A stretch of 64,000 nt of DNA, taken from NCBI GenBank assembly GCA_014529385.2, contig CM043947.1, forward strand, positions 123,392,891 through 123,456,890, read 5' to 3'. Every line of letters starts with the position of its first letter. Position 1 is the stretch's first letter. The notes below the pieces were generated by a model. The model did not search any database, was not told the DNA's origin, and saw only the letters and a list, made by a program, of their open reading frames with translations. Below, in pieces: positions 1-10,245 of the stretch. This DNA comes from Adiantum capillus-veneris (Eukaryota > Streptophyta > Polypodiopsida > Polypodiales > Pteridaceae). The position numbers and the translations under genes are program-made.

Positions 1-425
1 AATGTTGTTTGATTTTGCAGTGACTGAAGAAGGCTAAGGACATTCATCTCAAATGCTCTTCCACCTCGACGAACCAGCTTCAACTCAATAGCTTCCGAGG
101 ACGGAATCTACATCAGGAAGGGGGGCATGTTAACCCTCACGGCACACGGACACCCCATCACCTACGATGGACGCGTATTATGTATTTGGTAGAGTCAGGT
201 ACCGGGCTTGTCGGACCAATAGGGAAAGGTAGAGTGATCGCCGATGAGAGGCGCACTTTAACTTGGACATTCAAGGGATTAGTTGGTTAAGCATGGGCGC
301 CCAAGTGTGAATGGGGTGAGCTCCTATAAAAGACAACTAAACCTAATTTTTACTCATTCTCTCATTTGTGCAATAGAAGAGTGCTCTTGCTCCATCTCCA
401 TCTTCTTCTTCTTCTTCACCTCCTC

Positions 426-459
<34 letters not shown>

Positions 460-714
460 AGGAGAGTGTGTGTGCGATCGAGCATTGCGAAGGCACGACG
501 GTGGCGAAGCGGTTGAGCGCGGCACGACTGCAGCTTCTTCTTCATCGCGGCGAGGAATCCACCACGAAGGCGAGCGTAGAGCGGTGAGTGACACACCCTT
601 TGTTTTCTTGAGCTTGCTAGTTTAGGCTTGTTGTGTGCTTGGAGCCGTTTGTGGCTCGCATACGGTGTATTGGCAAGTCCCTTGCTTCGACAGTGCGGCA
701 AGGAGCGCACACCG
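1..714 (+). mobile_element. 3' end of an unassigned LTR retrotransposon (PPT plus 3' LTR)
   Basis: A purine-rich tract at 114-127 directly precedes TGTTAACCCTC at 128, the arrangement of a polypurine tract followed by an LTR start. A TATA-like CTATAAAAG lies at about 324-332. A GT/GA microsatellite follows at 427-460. The LTR probably ends near 704-714 (a CACA end can be read), where it abuts a copia primer-site remnant. No coding domain of the parent element is in the window, so its superfamily is unknown. The LTR right end is inferred, because no partner LTR is visible. Confidence 0.5.
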
Positions 715-1057
715 GCACCAGGCTCTGATAGCATGTAAAGAAAGAGGATGCAAGAGAGCTACACAAGACAATCACAAAGCACACAGAGATGGAAAGCTTC
801 TTCTTCTTCTTTACTGAAAAGAGAGTACAAAAAATGACTAAGTGCTAAAGCTGAAAAGTAGCACATATGTACATGCGGTCACTAAGTGTGAACTCGCCAG
901 AAGCGTACTAGGCTGGCACTATAAGTGTAGTCCAGCTATAGAATCACTGGCAGAGATCCTCCGTGTCGGTCACCTAACGCGCCAGACAGTAAATGCCGTA
1001 AGCGGCCAAGACCCGTAGTGGATGCCAGCTCAAGGTGTAGAGCTCGACATCTCAACA
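715..1057 (-). mobile_element. Ty1/copia LTR remnant with primer-binding site (family D)
   Basis: Positions 734-1057 match the two LTRs of copia element D (43474-43794 and 48364-48685) almost base for base, from TGTAAAGA to CTCAACA. Positions 715-733 match the primer-binding-site flank of D (48345-48363), so this is the 5' LTR of a minus-strand copy whose coding part has been deleted. The right edge is the exact LTR end, joined to the leader of Tat element A. The left edge, 714/715, is a deletion junction. Confidence 0.85.
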
Positions 1058-1059
1058 GG

Positions 1060-1306
1060 AATTGTAGAGCAAGTGCAATTTATCACTTGGGACGTGGTTG
1101 CTCTTTTGGATCCAGAAAATGAAGTTCTAGAGATTTCTGTTTATCGCTTTAGCTTTGAAGAATTTCAACCCTTCTTAGAGCTCATCAATAGTCTACCTTT
1201 TTGTTTTGATCAAACAAATCGAGACCTCATTGAAGCTTGGATAGCTGAAGAAGAAAACCAAGAGTGGTATTTTCTTACTTCTTCATTTGCAGGCGAGTGG
1301 TTCTAA
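1060..1306 (+). CDS. Leader ORF upstream of gag, element A
   Basis: A short ORF ends 50 bases before the gag start in a different frame. The available start codon (1022) lies inside the copia LTR remnant, so the native start was lost with the 5' end of the element. About 82 element-derived residues remain: acidic, rich in Glu and aromatic residues, no known domain. Ogre-type Tat elements are known to carry an ORF of unknown function before gag. Elements B (to 28206) and E (to 56849) have leader ORFs in the same place, so this one is probably real coding sequence rather than chance. Confidence 0.45.
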
Positions 1307-1355
1307 ATCTCTATCGTATCCCTTATTGTAACTCGTGTTGTAATCTTTCATAATA

Positions 1356-2744
1356 ATGGAGAGCCAACGCCAAATGTCTAGATATCCTCTTTTCTTTGGA
1401 GAGCCTGGAGAGGATGCAGAATTATTTTTAGCAAATTTCAAGATGTCTTGCCGTATCAAGAGGATAGTAACCGATCAAGAACGTGTAGAAATGTTTGAGG
1501 TGGTCCTTAGGAAAGATGCTAGTACTTGGTTTGACTCTTTGCCTGAGGAAGTTAAGGGGAATTACACAGAAGTTTTGAATCGTTTTAAGAGATACTTATT
1601 TGATCCCCAAAACACTCAAAAACTATGGCAAGACATTGTTTCTCATAAGCAAAAAGACTTAGATGACTACTACTTGTACAAGCAAGAGTTTCTACGTCTT
1701 TGGGCTCTATGGATACGAAATGTTGCTAACCCTGGTGATGGTGCAGAATTTTTAAAGAAGGAGAGGTTCATAGCCGGACTCTTTCCTGACCTTAAGGTTA
1801 AAGTTGAGGCGGGTGCACCTGCTACTTTTGATGCAACTGAAACTAGGGCTGTTGAGAAGTATAGGAAACTCAAGTGCTTAAGGGGAGAGGTTCCAATAGA
1901 AGGTCTTAGACCGAAAGGTAAGTCACAATCATCAACATCTAGGGAGCTTCCTGAGGTAACGGCTGAAGTGATTGAGAAGTTAAATGAATCTTTAAGCAGC
2001 CTGTCAATTCACCTTGCACAAGTTGTAGGTCCGAAGGGACAAGCAAAGAAGTCAGAAGAGAGAGAGCCACGAACTAGGAGAGTCTTGCAATGTTGGAATT
2101 GCGGAGAGTCTGGACATGGGATGTATAATTGTCCTTGGCCCCGTGGAGAGCCAGGGAGACCTAACTTGAATTACCCAGTGATGAATGAAGGAGAAGGAGG
2201 TGGTCAACAACCAAGGCTTCTACAAAGGCCAAATGGACCAAGACCACCTCCACAAGGGGTAGAAGGAGTTCCACCTTTGCCAGATCCAAATGTGCATGTG
2301 GTAGAGGTGACAAATTCAAATGAGGTTGGCATGGAAGCCAATGGCATTAAGCGTGGCCGAGGAAAAGGTAAAGAGAAAGAAGGAGTCACATCACAGAGTG
2401 ACCATGGACAAGGCAAGAAGGCAAAGGAGACCAAGGAAACCAAGAGGACTCGACGTCGTATCAACCTCCAAGACTTACCTCTTGGACATGGTATGGCTCC
2501 GTACAACTTGTTGGAAGACATGAGAGGTAAGGGTCCTGATATTTCATGGCCTCAATTTCTTGCATTATGTCCACAAGTTAGGAGGGATTTAACAAGGGCA
2601 GTTAGCACTAGGAGAAAGGTAAAAGAGAGCGTGCCTGTTGTAAAAATTGCACAAGCTGAAATGAATGAGGACATTACACCGGTGCTAGACTGTTACATCA
2701 AAGGAAGATTGGTTAGGAAAGGTCTAGTGGATGGGGGTGCATAA
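1356..2744 (+). CDS. gag: Gag polyprotein, element A
   Basis: Retrotransposon capsid and nucleocapsid protein, which packages element RNA in cytoplasmic particles. An N-terminal capsid-like region (residues about 10-170, with the usual W-D-L-Y-F pattern) is followed by a CCHC zinc knuckle, CWNCGESGHGMYNC, near residues 247-260, then a proline-rich and a basic Lys/Arg/Glu linker. The frame runs into the protease domain and stops at 2742-2744 inside the protease active-site motif, DGGA-stop. Element B reads DGGAQ there, so the stop is most simply CAA to TAA. The start at 1356 matches the gag starts of elements B and E in position and local sequence. Confidence 0.9.
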   Translation: MESQRQMSRYPLFFGEPGEDAELFLANFKMSCRIKRIVTDQERVEMFEVVLRKDASTWFDSLPEEVKGNYTEVLNRFKRYLFDPQNTQKLWQDIVSHKQKDLDDYYLYKQEFLRLWALWIRNVANPGDGAEFLKKERFIAGLFPDLKVKVEAGAPATFDATETRAVEKYRKLKCLRGEVPIEGLRPKGKSQSSTSRELPEVTAEVIEKLNESLSSLSIHLAQVVGPKGQAKKSEEREPRTRRVLQCWNCGESGHGMYNCPWPRGEPGRPNLNYPVMNEGEGGGQQPRLLQRPNGPRPPPQGVEGVPPLPDPNVHVVEVTNSNEVGMEANGIKRGRGKGKEKEGVTSQSDHGQGKKAKETKETKRTRRRINLQDLPLGHGMAPYNLLEDMRGKGPDISWPQFLALCPQVRRDLTRAVSTRRKVKESVPVVKIAQAEMNEDITPVLDCYIKGRLVRKGLVDGGA

Positions 2745-3443
2745 ATTTGCATCATGATAGAGGGACTCGTGCAAAGACTAGGCATGCACATCCATGAGAC
2801 ACCTGAAATCAAAGTCAAGATGGCAAACAATAGCAAGGCTAGGTGTGTAGGCATTTGTAAAAATGTCTTTGTAGAGGCCTTTGGCATTAAGAAAGTGGTG
2901 GATTTTTATGTTATGTCAACCAAGGGAAGTGGTTATCCATTTATCCTAGGAAGACCATGGCTAATGAAAATGCGAGCTTTGCAGGATTGGGAGAGTGGAA
3001 AATTAATTTCCAGGAATGACAATCATAAGAAGGTTGTCTTTGACATGAAGCAGCAACGCCAAGAGGAGCTCCATGAAGAATCATCTCAAAGCGAGACGAA
3101 AGAAGGTTGGACCGATAGCACTTCAGAAGAAGAAGGTAGCGGCAGCATTACTAAAGAGGAGTCTTCCATCAAAGTCATGGGGGTAAGGTTTAAGCCAAGC
3201 AACCAAGAGACCTCGTGTCAAGGCTTGGAGGAGGTAGGTCCTCAAGAGAACGAAGGTGTTCAAGATGAAGGGATGCTGGAAGGTATGCTATCAACAACAC
3301 TTACAAAGGATGAAAGAGACGAGTTCAAATGTGTGCTAAGGAAGTTTCCTAGGCTTTTTGCTAAAGACTACACCGACGTGCGTGGGGTAGATGTTTTTCA
3401 ACACAAGATTGAGTTAAAGCCTGAGGCCACACCTAAGGCTTAG
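2745..3443 (+). pseudogene. Aspartic protease region of pol, element A
   Basis: Retropepsin-like protease that would cut the Gag-Pol polyprotein. The active-site strand VDGGA lies just upstream (2730-2741) and is cut by the 2742 stop. Downstream the frame stays open and holds the conserved end of the fold, ILGRPWL, near 2944-2964, then an acidic Glu/Ser-rich linker into reverse transcriptase. A second in-frame stop at 3441-3443 (TAG, probably from CAG) lies before the KLRRLG motif that leads into the RT domain. The same linker is broken at nearly the same place in element B. Confidence 0.85.
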
Positions 3444-6104
3444 AAGCTACGAAGGCTAGGAGTCATCAAGGAGCAGGCTTTACTCAAGGAGGTAAGAAAG
3501 CTTCTAGTAGCAGGTTTCATTTATCCAGTGGAGAATTCAGAGTGGGTCTCTCCCGTTGTTGTCACTCCTAAGAAAAACGGAAAGTGGAGGGTGTGTGTGG
3601 ATTACCGTCCACTCAATGAGGCAACAAAAAGAGATCACTTTCCCCTCCCATTTCAGGATGAGATACTAAATGAGATAGCTGGTCATGAGAAGTACACTGT
3701 GTGTGATGGCTACTCAGGCTACTTTCAAATAGGTATCGCGTTGGAAGATCAATTGAAAACAACCTTTATCACTCCTTGGGGTTGTTATGCTTTTAGAGTC
3801 ATGCCATTTGGTCTGACAAATGCTCCTGCAACATTCCAACGTTTCATGAATATGGTGTTTCAAGCATTCTTTGGAAAGTCAATTAGGGTGTTCATTGATG
3901 ATTTCTGTATTTATAGCTCAAAATCATTGCATCTACAAAGGGTAGAAGAAGGTTTAAAGAAGCTCTACGACATGGGAGGTCAACTCAACCCCGACAAGTG
4001 CCATATAGGTGAGGATGAAGTAATCTTGCTTGGTCATAAAGTTTCTCACAAAGGCATTGAAGTGGATCCTTCAAAGGCAAAGGCTCTTATTGAGCTACCA
4101 TCACCCAAGAGTCTTAAGGAGGTCATCTCTTTCATTCAAAAGGTGAAGTATATGTCACGCTTTATTCACTTAGCCTCGGAGTTACTTCACCCTTTGCAAA
4201 AGTTGACACAACAAGTAGAATTTGCATGGTCTAATGAGCTTGAAGAGTACTTTTGTAACATTAAATCCATTTTGTCAGAGCTACCAACACTCATGCCTCC
4301 TTGTTGGGAGTACACATTCTTTGTTAGCTCTAGTACTGGGAAAGAAACAATTGGTGCAGTTTTTCTACAACAAGATCCCTATAGTACCAGGATGCGGCCC
4401 ATCTACTTTTCTAGTAGGGTCATGAATGCTTTAGAGAGAGGCTACACGGAGGCAGAACTCATGATGCTTTCTCTCATGTTTGCGATACGGAAGTTTAGAT
4501 CCTACTTGATCCCAAAACCTTTTGTAATCCTCACCGCAGAGAATTTGTTCCCTTGGGTGTCATCTCAAATGAATCTTAGTACTAGGATCTCAAAGTGGAT
4601 TATGGAGTTGCAAGAGTTTCAATACTCTTTCAAGGTAGAAGATAGTGTGCGTGCACAATTGGCAGGGATTCTCACTTATAGGGTGCATAAAAAGGAGATT
4701 AAGGTGCCTGAAGTAAAGACCCTACCATTGCCACCACCAAAAAGTATTCCTAATGCTTTTACCTTGTTCTTTGATAGAGTTTTTCGTCAAGCCACAAGAA
4801 AAGCAGGGGGAGGGCTAGTGTTGCTCAACCCAAGTGGAGAGGTGGTCATGAAAGAGAAGTTCAATCTACCAAGTTCAGCTAGCAACAATGAAGCAGAATA
4901 TGACACACTACTTCATGGTTTAAAAATATGCATTGGCCATGGTATACAACGTCTCATCGTAAAAGAGGATGTACTTCTCATTGTGAAGCAGATTTTAGGC
5001 ATTTGGGCATGCAAAAATGAAAGACTAAGGGCCAAAGTTCATACCATCCATAGGCTATTTAATCAATTTGAGGAGGTGCAACTATATCATATTCCGAGGA
5101 AACAAAATGAAGATGCCAATTTACTTGCACAACAAGCAGTTACATGTGTTGAGAGAGAAGTGCAGGTCATCATGGTGGCAGCAGCTGTCAAGCAACCGAG
5201 ATACCAGGGATTGGAGCCATTGGCTCCCATTATTGGCTACATTTTGGAGGGTGAGTTTCCACAAGACGTCACGAAGGCTCAGAAGAGGAGACTCATGAAG
5301 AAGGCAAGTTTCTATCTCTTCCTAGAAGGCTCCCTCTATCAAAAAGGGAAGGATCAAGTGTGCAGAAGAGTACCAACTATCGAGAAAATTCCAGCCATTC
5401 TAAAAGGTTTGCATGAAGAGGCATGTGGTGGTCATTTTACCCAAGAATTAACTGTGAAGAAGATTTTGCTTGCGGGGTATGTTTGGCCAAGCTTGCATGT
5501 GGACGTTCAACATTGGTGTAAAAGCTGTTACAATTGTCAGATAAATGGAAATAGAAGGTTGGTGCATGGCTCGAGGCAAATAGTTCTTGCAAATGGACCC
5601 TTTGAAAAGTGGGGCATTGATGCTATGGGTCCTCTGCCTAGGACAAAAAATGGTAAACTCTACATTCTAGTGGCTGTAGACTATATGACTAGGTGGGTGG
5701 AAGCTCAAAGTGTGGCAAGAGTGAATGAGAGGACAGTTAGCAAGTTTGTGTACAATCACATTTGTTGCAGATTTGGCACACCTTTGGATATTGTTTCTGA
5801 TAATGGTCCAAGGTTTAGGAAGGGCTTGCTCACAGAAGTTTGTGAAGAGCTTCACATTCTACATCGTCATAGCACACCATACTACCCACAGTCAAATGGT
5901 TTGGTGGAGAAGGCTACTGGTGTCATTGCAGGAATCATTAGAAAGATGGTGCAAAACAAGACAAAATTATGGGATGACTTCTTGGATGGTGCCTTGTGGG
6001 CATATCGAACCACATATAGGGAAGCCACGGAGTTCACACCATTTCACTTGGTCTATGGTCAAGAGGCTTTGCGGCCTATCGAGCTCAACATTCCAACAAT
6101 GTGA
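3444..6104 (+). CDS. pol: Pol: reverse transcriptase, RNase H, second RNase H and integrase, element A
   Basis: The longest open stretch of the element. RT runs from about 3500 to 4250 with conserved PKKNGKWRVCVDYRPLN and the catalytic FIDD box near 3891-3902. The first RNase H (about 4300-4680) is degenerate: FFVSSSTG replaces the usual D-A-S motif. The second RNase H (about 4740-5150) keeps NNEAEY and two acidic positions, but its first motif reads FDR instead of FDG. Integrase follows with a zinc-binding HHCC region (about 5430-5550) and the D-D-E triad in GIDAMGP, SDNGPRF and GLVEKA. The stop at 6102-6104 is in frame with the tail that follows and could come from CGA. Confidence 0.93.
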   Translation, partial: KLRRLGVIKEQALLKEVRKLLVAGFIYPVENSEWVSPVVVTPKKNGKWRVCVDYRPLNEATKRDHFPLPFQDEILNEIAGHEKYTVCDGYSGYFQIGIALEDQLKTTFITPWGCYAFRVMPFGLTNAPATFQRFMNMVFQAFFGKSIRVFIDDFCIYSSKSLHLQRVEEGLKKLYDMGGQLNPDKCHIGEDEVILLGHKVSHKGIEVDPSKAKALIELPSPKSLKEVISFIQKVKYMSRFIHLASELLHPLQKLTQQVEFAWSNELEEYFCNIKSILSELPTLMPPCWEYTFFVSSSTGKETIGAVFLQQDPYSTRMRPIYFSSRVMNALERGYTEAELMMLSLMFAIRKFRSYLIPKPFVILTAENLFPWVSSQMNLSTRISKWIMELQEFQYSFKVEDSVRAQLAGILTYRVHKKEIKVPEVKTLPLPPPKSIPNAFTLFFDRVFRQATRKAGGGLVLLNPSGEVVMKEKFNLPSSASNNEAEYDTLLHGLKICIGHGIQRLIVKEDVLLIVKQILGIWACKNERLRAKVHTIHRLFNQFEEVQLYHIPRKQNEDANLLAQQAVTCVEREVQVIMVAAAVKQPRYQGLEPLAPIIGYILEGEFPQDVTKAQKRRLMKKASFYLFLEGSLYQKGKDQVCRRVPTIEKIPAILKGLHEEACGGHFTQELTVKKILLAGYVWPSLHVDVQHWCKSCYNCQINGNRRLVHGSRQIVLANGPFEKWGIDAMGPLPRTKNGKLYILVAVDYMTRWVEAQSVARVNERTVSKFVYNHICCRFGTPLDIVSDNGPRFRKGLLTEVCEELHILHRHSTPYYPQSNGLVEKATGVIAGIIRKMVQNKTKLWDDFLDGALWAYRTTYREATEFTPFHLVYGQEALRPIELNIPTM

Positions 6105-6503
6105 CTTCATGGCAAAGGAGCACAAGATGATCAAGAGGTATGGATGGATCGACTTCTTACGTTAGTGGAGCTTGAGTGGAAAAGAGAAGCCGCATATGAG
6201 TGCTACAAGAGGAAAGCCACACAAGCGAAAGAAACGCACGACAAGAAACTGAAGGACAAAGGCATCAAGGAAGGAGAGCTTGTGCTAAGTTATGACAATC
6301 GACTTGACAATCGTTTTGATGCCAAGTTTGAAACTAGATGGCAAGGGCCATACATAGTCAAGAAGGCTTTCAATTCTAGTTACTATCAGCTTATGGACTT
6401 GAATGGTAAAGAGAACTCCAGGAAGGTAAACGGGTATCGCTTGAAGCCTTACTTGAGTTCTACCAAAGGATCTACCAGAGCAAAAGGCAACTATCCCATG
6501 TAA
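6105..6503 (+). pseudogene. Integrase C-terminal tail, element A
   Basis: Same frame as the main pol ORF, separated from it by the 6102 stop. It carries the GPY-type module found after the catalytic core of Ty3/gypsy integrases: RWQGPYIVKKAF, then YQLMDLNGKENSRKVNGYRLKPY. No chromodomain follows, as expected for the Tat branch. Elements B (to 33497) and E (to 61809) have the matching tail. Confidence 0.85.
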
Positions 6504-6637
6504 GTATTGTTCCATGAAGCATGAGTGTAACAAAAACCAAAATTCCAAGGGGCCAAACAATGAATATCTTGTCAAGGACTCTGAAGCACTCTCTTTGGAA
6601 AAGATTCTTTATGATGGTACATGAATATACCATCATC

Positions 6638-6652
6638 CTGGGGGAGGGCTAA
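6638..6652 (+). other. Polypurine tract of element A
   Basis: A G-rich run (gggggaggg) ending in CTAA lies directly before the LTR start TGATAG. The corresponding tract of element B (33511-33525) ends in the same GGAGGGCTAA. It primes plus-strand DNA synthesis. Confidence 0.85.
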
Positions 6653-8365
6653 TGATAGTCGTTTTTCGGCTCTCTGTAATTTCCATAGTGAGTTATCTCA
6701 CCCTATCAAATCACTCAAACACTGTGGTTACCCTCACCCTTTCACTGTATATAGGTGCGTGTGAGTTAGGGGACATTTCCCATATCTCCTTACTGAAATA
6801 AAAAACCCTCAATTAGCTAGTCATTGGGCTAGTTGAGCCAAAAATATATAAAATATAAAAAATATAAGTATATTATGGCCCATGCGTATGTAAATATTTC
6901 TTTGTATATAGGGCCTAAATAAAAGATTTTTTCATAATTATTTTGGTATTTATTTAAATATTTCTACCTAGGTGTGTGTTATTTATGCTCTGTACATTGC
7001 CTCACCATTACCACAATTTTTCTTACCATTTTTCATACTCTTTATTCCATATATAAATATTTTCATGTAAGCTTCTCTTATATTTGGTGTAACTCCACCC
7101 CAACAAAAATCCAAAAAAATTAGTTTTATTTATGTGTATATTTTTTCACTATTGTGATTTTTCCCTTCCTACATCTATTTTGTTTTTTTTCTAAAAAATT
7201 AGAACACCAAAAATATTTATCTTTTATGGTAGCCTCATAATGAGAGAGATTTCTTTTGACCCCTTTATATTTTTTCCACTTATATTATTTATATTTGACA
7301 TGTACATATTTTTTAGACCCCTCAATATTTGATTTTCTTAGTTGTACTATTCACTTATATCATGATCTCAACAATATCTTCAATTATAGACCTACCAAAT
7401 AAGGTCAAGGGTAGGTGGCATGCATACATGCACTATGGAGGGCTCACTCTTGGAGGTATTCAAAAGAATCATCCAAAGAAGGACCCCACAAGGACCTTGT
7501 GCAGTGGAAAAAAACGGTCGGTTTTGCTAAATTTTTAAAGTTCACTTGCTCTACGAATTTGAAAAGGTGATACAAACAAAAGTTGTAGCTCATGGGCTGA
7601 ACTTTTGCCTCAAATTTTTTTCATATTTTTTTGAGCTACGAGCTGTGAGCTATGATTTTATTAGTGGACCCCAGTTTTCCCATGCTATGTAGCCACACTC
7701 TCTCTTCCACTTTATCATTTTCCTCTTTCACACACACTTCTCCACTCATCATCCCCACCTCTCTCACCACTCCTCTCTGCACCCTACTCACCTTCTCCTC
7801 AACCTTGAAGAATAAGAGAAACCATGGTGAGCTCATACCTCCCACACACAATTCCATTCCAAAATTGACCATCTAGTCTCATTTTTCCTCCTCCAAATTA
7901 TCCATATCTATCAAAAAAACCAAAAAATTCAGCCTCTTCTCTTAAAAGACAACATCATGGTGGTTGATTACTCAGCTTCAATTACCTTGTCTCTCAAGGA
8001 AGGTCAAGAGTGGAGAAAAAATGTACCGTCAAAGCTAGTGGACCGTCAACAAGCGTCAAAATTGGCCCTACTCAAGACACTTGGAGCATCAACCTTGTAA
8101 GAAATCCATCTTTTCTTACCTCTTAAGAGTTTTTCTTCCTTATTTGTATCCTACATGGATACTCCCATTGTAAATATCCAATTCCATTTGTAAATTAATA
8201 CTAACTCTACTAACACTAACCCACTATGAAAAGTCCAATCACCTCCATTTCTCTCCTCTCTCTTTCCCCACCAACTTCTTGATAATTCCAAGCAAAAAAA
8301 ATTAGATAAATTGCTGAAAATCTAACCCAGCTATGGTTAGAGGAGTAACCCTAGCCTTCAAATTG

Positions 8366-8375
8366 CTATAAAAGG
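8366..8375 (+). promoter_or_regulatory. TATA box in LTR of element A
   Basis: CTATAAAAGG, about 1.7 kb into the LTR. The inverted copy has a TATA-like TATAAATA at the equivalent place (plus-strand 11354-11365), supporting a retained LTR promoter. Confidence 0.6.
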
Positions 8376-9032
8376 AGGGTGTAGCTAGCACAAAAAGGGG
8401 GAGAAGAAAGAGCACTATGCTATAGCTTGAGAAGCCAAGCTCAACCTCTTGAGAAGGAGCTCTTGAGTGGAATCTCATTGGCATTAGGCATATGTATGTG
8501 TTGTATTAGGGGTGATTAGCAAGGGAACTCTATGCCATTGTAAGAGAGAGTGATCATTAAATTGAGAGTAGGAAATCTATCATTTCTCCTACTAGAGTAA
8601 GCCCAACATTTGCTGAATCAAGGAGGGTGAATTTGGACTAAGCATGGATACCTTGTCTCCCTTCCAATGTGAAGTCATGCACAATAATGATGTGTAAGTG
8701 TCTTGGTGTTTTATTTAAGTTCTTGATAGCTTGTCTCCGGGTATTGTTATCAATTTAGCCATAAATCCCACATGCTGTAAGAGGGCGACAGGGTGGAGAG
8801 GACTCCCCTGGCTTTAAGACAGTGATTGGGGTGGCTTTTTTCTTGTGATGTGTTGTGGTGTAATTTACTCAGGCTATGTTGAACAAATACTAATCTCACT
8901 TGATTGGTCATGACAGATTTGTAAGAAGGCATTAGTGCAACAAGCACCCCCTTCCCCCTTCTCTCTCTTTCTTACATATATATATTTATGTTTGCTTGAT
9001 CATTAACGATACACTTCAAAGCAGCCCGAGCA

Positions 9033-9036
<4 letters not shown>

Positions 9037-9122
<86 letters not shown>
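9037..9122. repeat. (CT)n microsatellite
   Basis: An almost uninterrupted CT dinucleotide run of about 86 bases inside the 3' LTR of element A. Confidence 0.97.
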
Positions 9123-9126
<4 letters not shown>

Positions 9127-9385
9127 TTTTAGTGTGTGAGAGTGTTCCATTGGTGTTAGGGTTAGTGTAAATTCCTTGCTTGTTTGTGGGTTGCTCTAAC
9201 GATTCTCCTCTTTTGCGTCCTAGTTCGCTCTTAAACTAGGTGGTGCCCCTTGTGTAGTTGGGATTTGGCTATGGGTTTGTTGTTTTGGTTTGTGTTGTGT
9301 TGTGCCCCAGCCCCATTGAGCAGCACGGGAGCCTTGAAGGGTGTCTAGAGGTTGCTCTTCTTGTTGCCCGCCCCGGACCGCTTCA

Positions 9386-9643
9386 GTATGTGGAAAGACT
9401 CAAAAAATAGGAAAATACCCTAAAAACTTTCACGAATCTGGGATTGTGGCATCGTAACTTCCTTGCTTTTATCGTGCTGTTAGGTGCTGGTGTGGTCGCA
9501 CTGCTGATATTCTCTTATGGTCATTAATGTACTGGAGGGTGACCATTAAGCCCGCACAAGATATTGGAATTATAAATCATTTTCCCTCCATCAGAATGCT
9601 TTCAAAGTGAATCTCCCTCCACTAAAGCTTTTCTCTGAGAGCT
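9386..9643. other. Flank between LTR A and gene I, no gene seen
   Basis: Sequence directly downstream of element A. No ORF or known repeat was recognised. An AT-rich ATTATAAATC near 9569-9578 could be a TATA element for the plus-strand gene whose ATG is at 9644, but nothing else supports a promoter. Confidence 0.4.
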
Positions 9644-9804
9644 ATGGCTTCCATGTCTTCTTGCCCAAGAAGCTTTAGGTGTTTATGGTCTCTCACACCA
9701 GCAAACAACAGCTACACTTTGCCTAGAAGGCCAAGTAGTAGCATATCCTCAATTACAATATCAACTTCAATAAGTGCAGAGAACCAATGGGTTGGACAAA
9801 GGAT

Positions 9805-10021
9805 CCCGGGGCGGTCACTTATCAAAAGCTTCCTATATCACGTGCTTCAAGAGGTTATTAATAATACCTCAATATACATACTATATTTACACTACGTGCC
9901 TATTTAAAAAACCCCCACCCCCATCTGTACGTATACATTTTGATACATTTTGATCTTTTAATAATCCTCTCCGGTTAACTCACATGATAGCATACAAATT
10001 CTAAAAAGTGACCGCCCCGGG
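9805..10021. mobile_element. hAT-like MITE in exon 1 of gene I
   Basis: A 217 bp non-autonomous element with perfect 16 bp terminal inverted repeats, CCCGGGGCGGTCACTT at 9805-9820 and its complement at 10006-10021. It is flanked by 8 bp direct repeats, CAAAGGAT (9797-9804) and CAAAGAAT (10022-10029), with one mismatch. The 8 bp duplication and the GGGGCGG terminal motif fit the hAT superfamily. It has no coding capacity. Confidence 0.88.
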
Positions 10022-10245
10022 CAAAGAATAAACAAAGATTCATGGGTCCTCATGCAACCAAGAGACCCAAGAGGTCTAGTGCTATCAATGTTTACCACTC
10101 CGTTGGAAGGCCAGAGTTTTGGATTTCAAAGTTGAAATCGGCAAAAGATCTGTAAAGGAAGTTCTTGTTCAGCATGTGTTTACCCATCCAGACGTGATAG
10201 CAAACGGTGGAAATGTGTCAGATATACATCAACCACGTTGCAATT

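Larger units (their letters stand above)
1058..9385 (+). mobile_element. Tat-type Ty3/gypsy retrotransposon A (5' truncated)
   Basis: Order: leader ORF, gag with zinc knuckle, protease, reverse transcriptase, degenerate RNase H, second RNase H, integrase, polypurine tract, 3' LTR. The second RNase H between the first and the integrase marks the Tat (Ogre-like) branch of Ty3/gypsy. The 5' LTR and primer site are gone: the leader is joined to a copia LTR at 1057/1058. gag and pol share one frame (1356-6503), interrupted by three stops (2742, 3441, 6102), each explicable by one C-to-T change. A solo LTR of the same family lies inverted at 10517-13199. Confidence 0.93.
6653..9385 (+). repeat. 3' LTR of element A (about 2.73 kb)
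   Basis: Starts TGATAGTCG after the polypurine tract and ends GACCGCTTCA. Its extent is fixed by the inverted copy at 10517-13199, which begins and ends at the matching bases. It is AT-rich up to about 7650 and has a TATA box, CTATAAAAGG, at 8366-8375. A long CT microsatellite (9037-9122) near the end is absent from that place in the solo copy. The short ORFs inside are not conserved between the copies and are not annotated. Confidence 0.9.

Noticed and set aside
1022-1059. ATG at 1022 as the true start of the element A leader ORF
   Set aside because: The first 12 codons lie in the copia LTR remnant; the join is accidental.
2742-6104. Stop codons rescued by RNA editing or programmed readthrough
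   Set aside because: U-to-C editing is known for plant organelle transcripts, not nuclear retrotransposons, and frameshifts and lost residues occur as well; decay is simpler.
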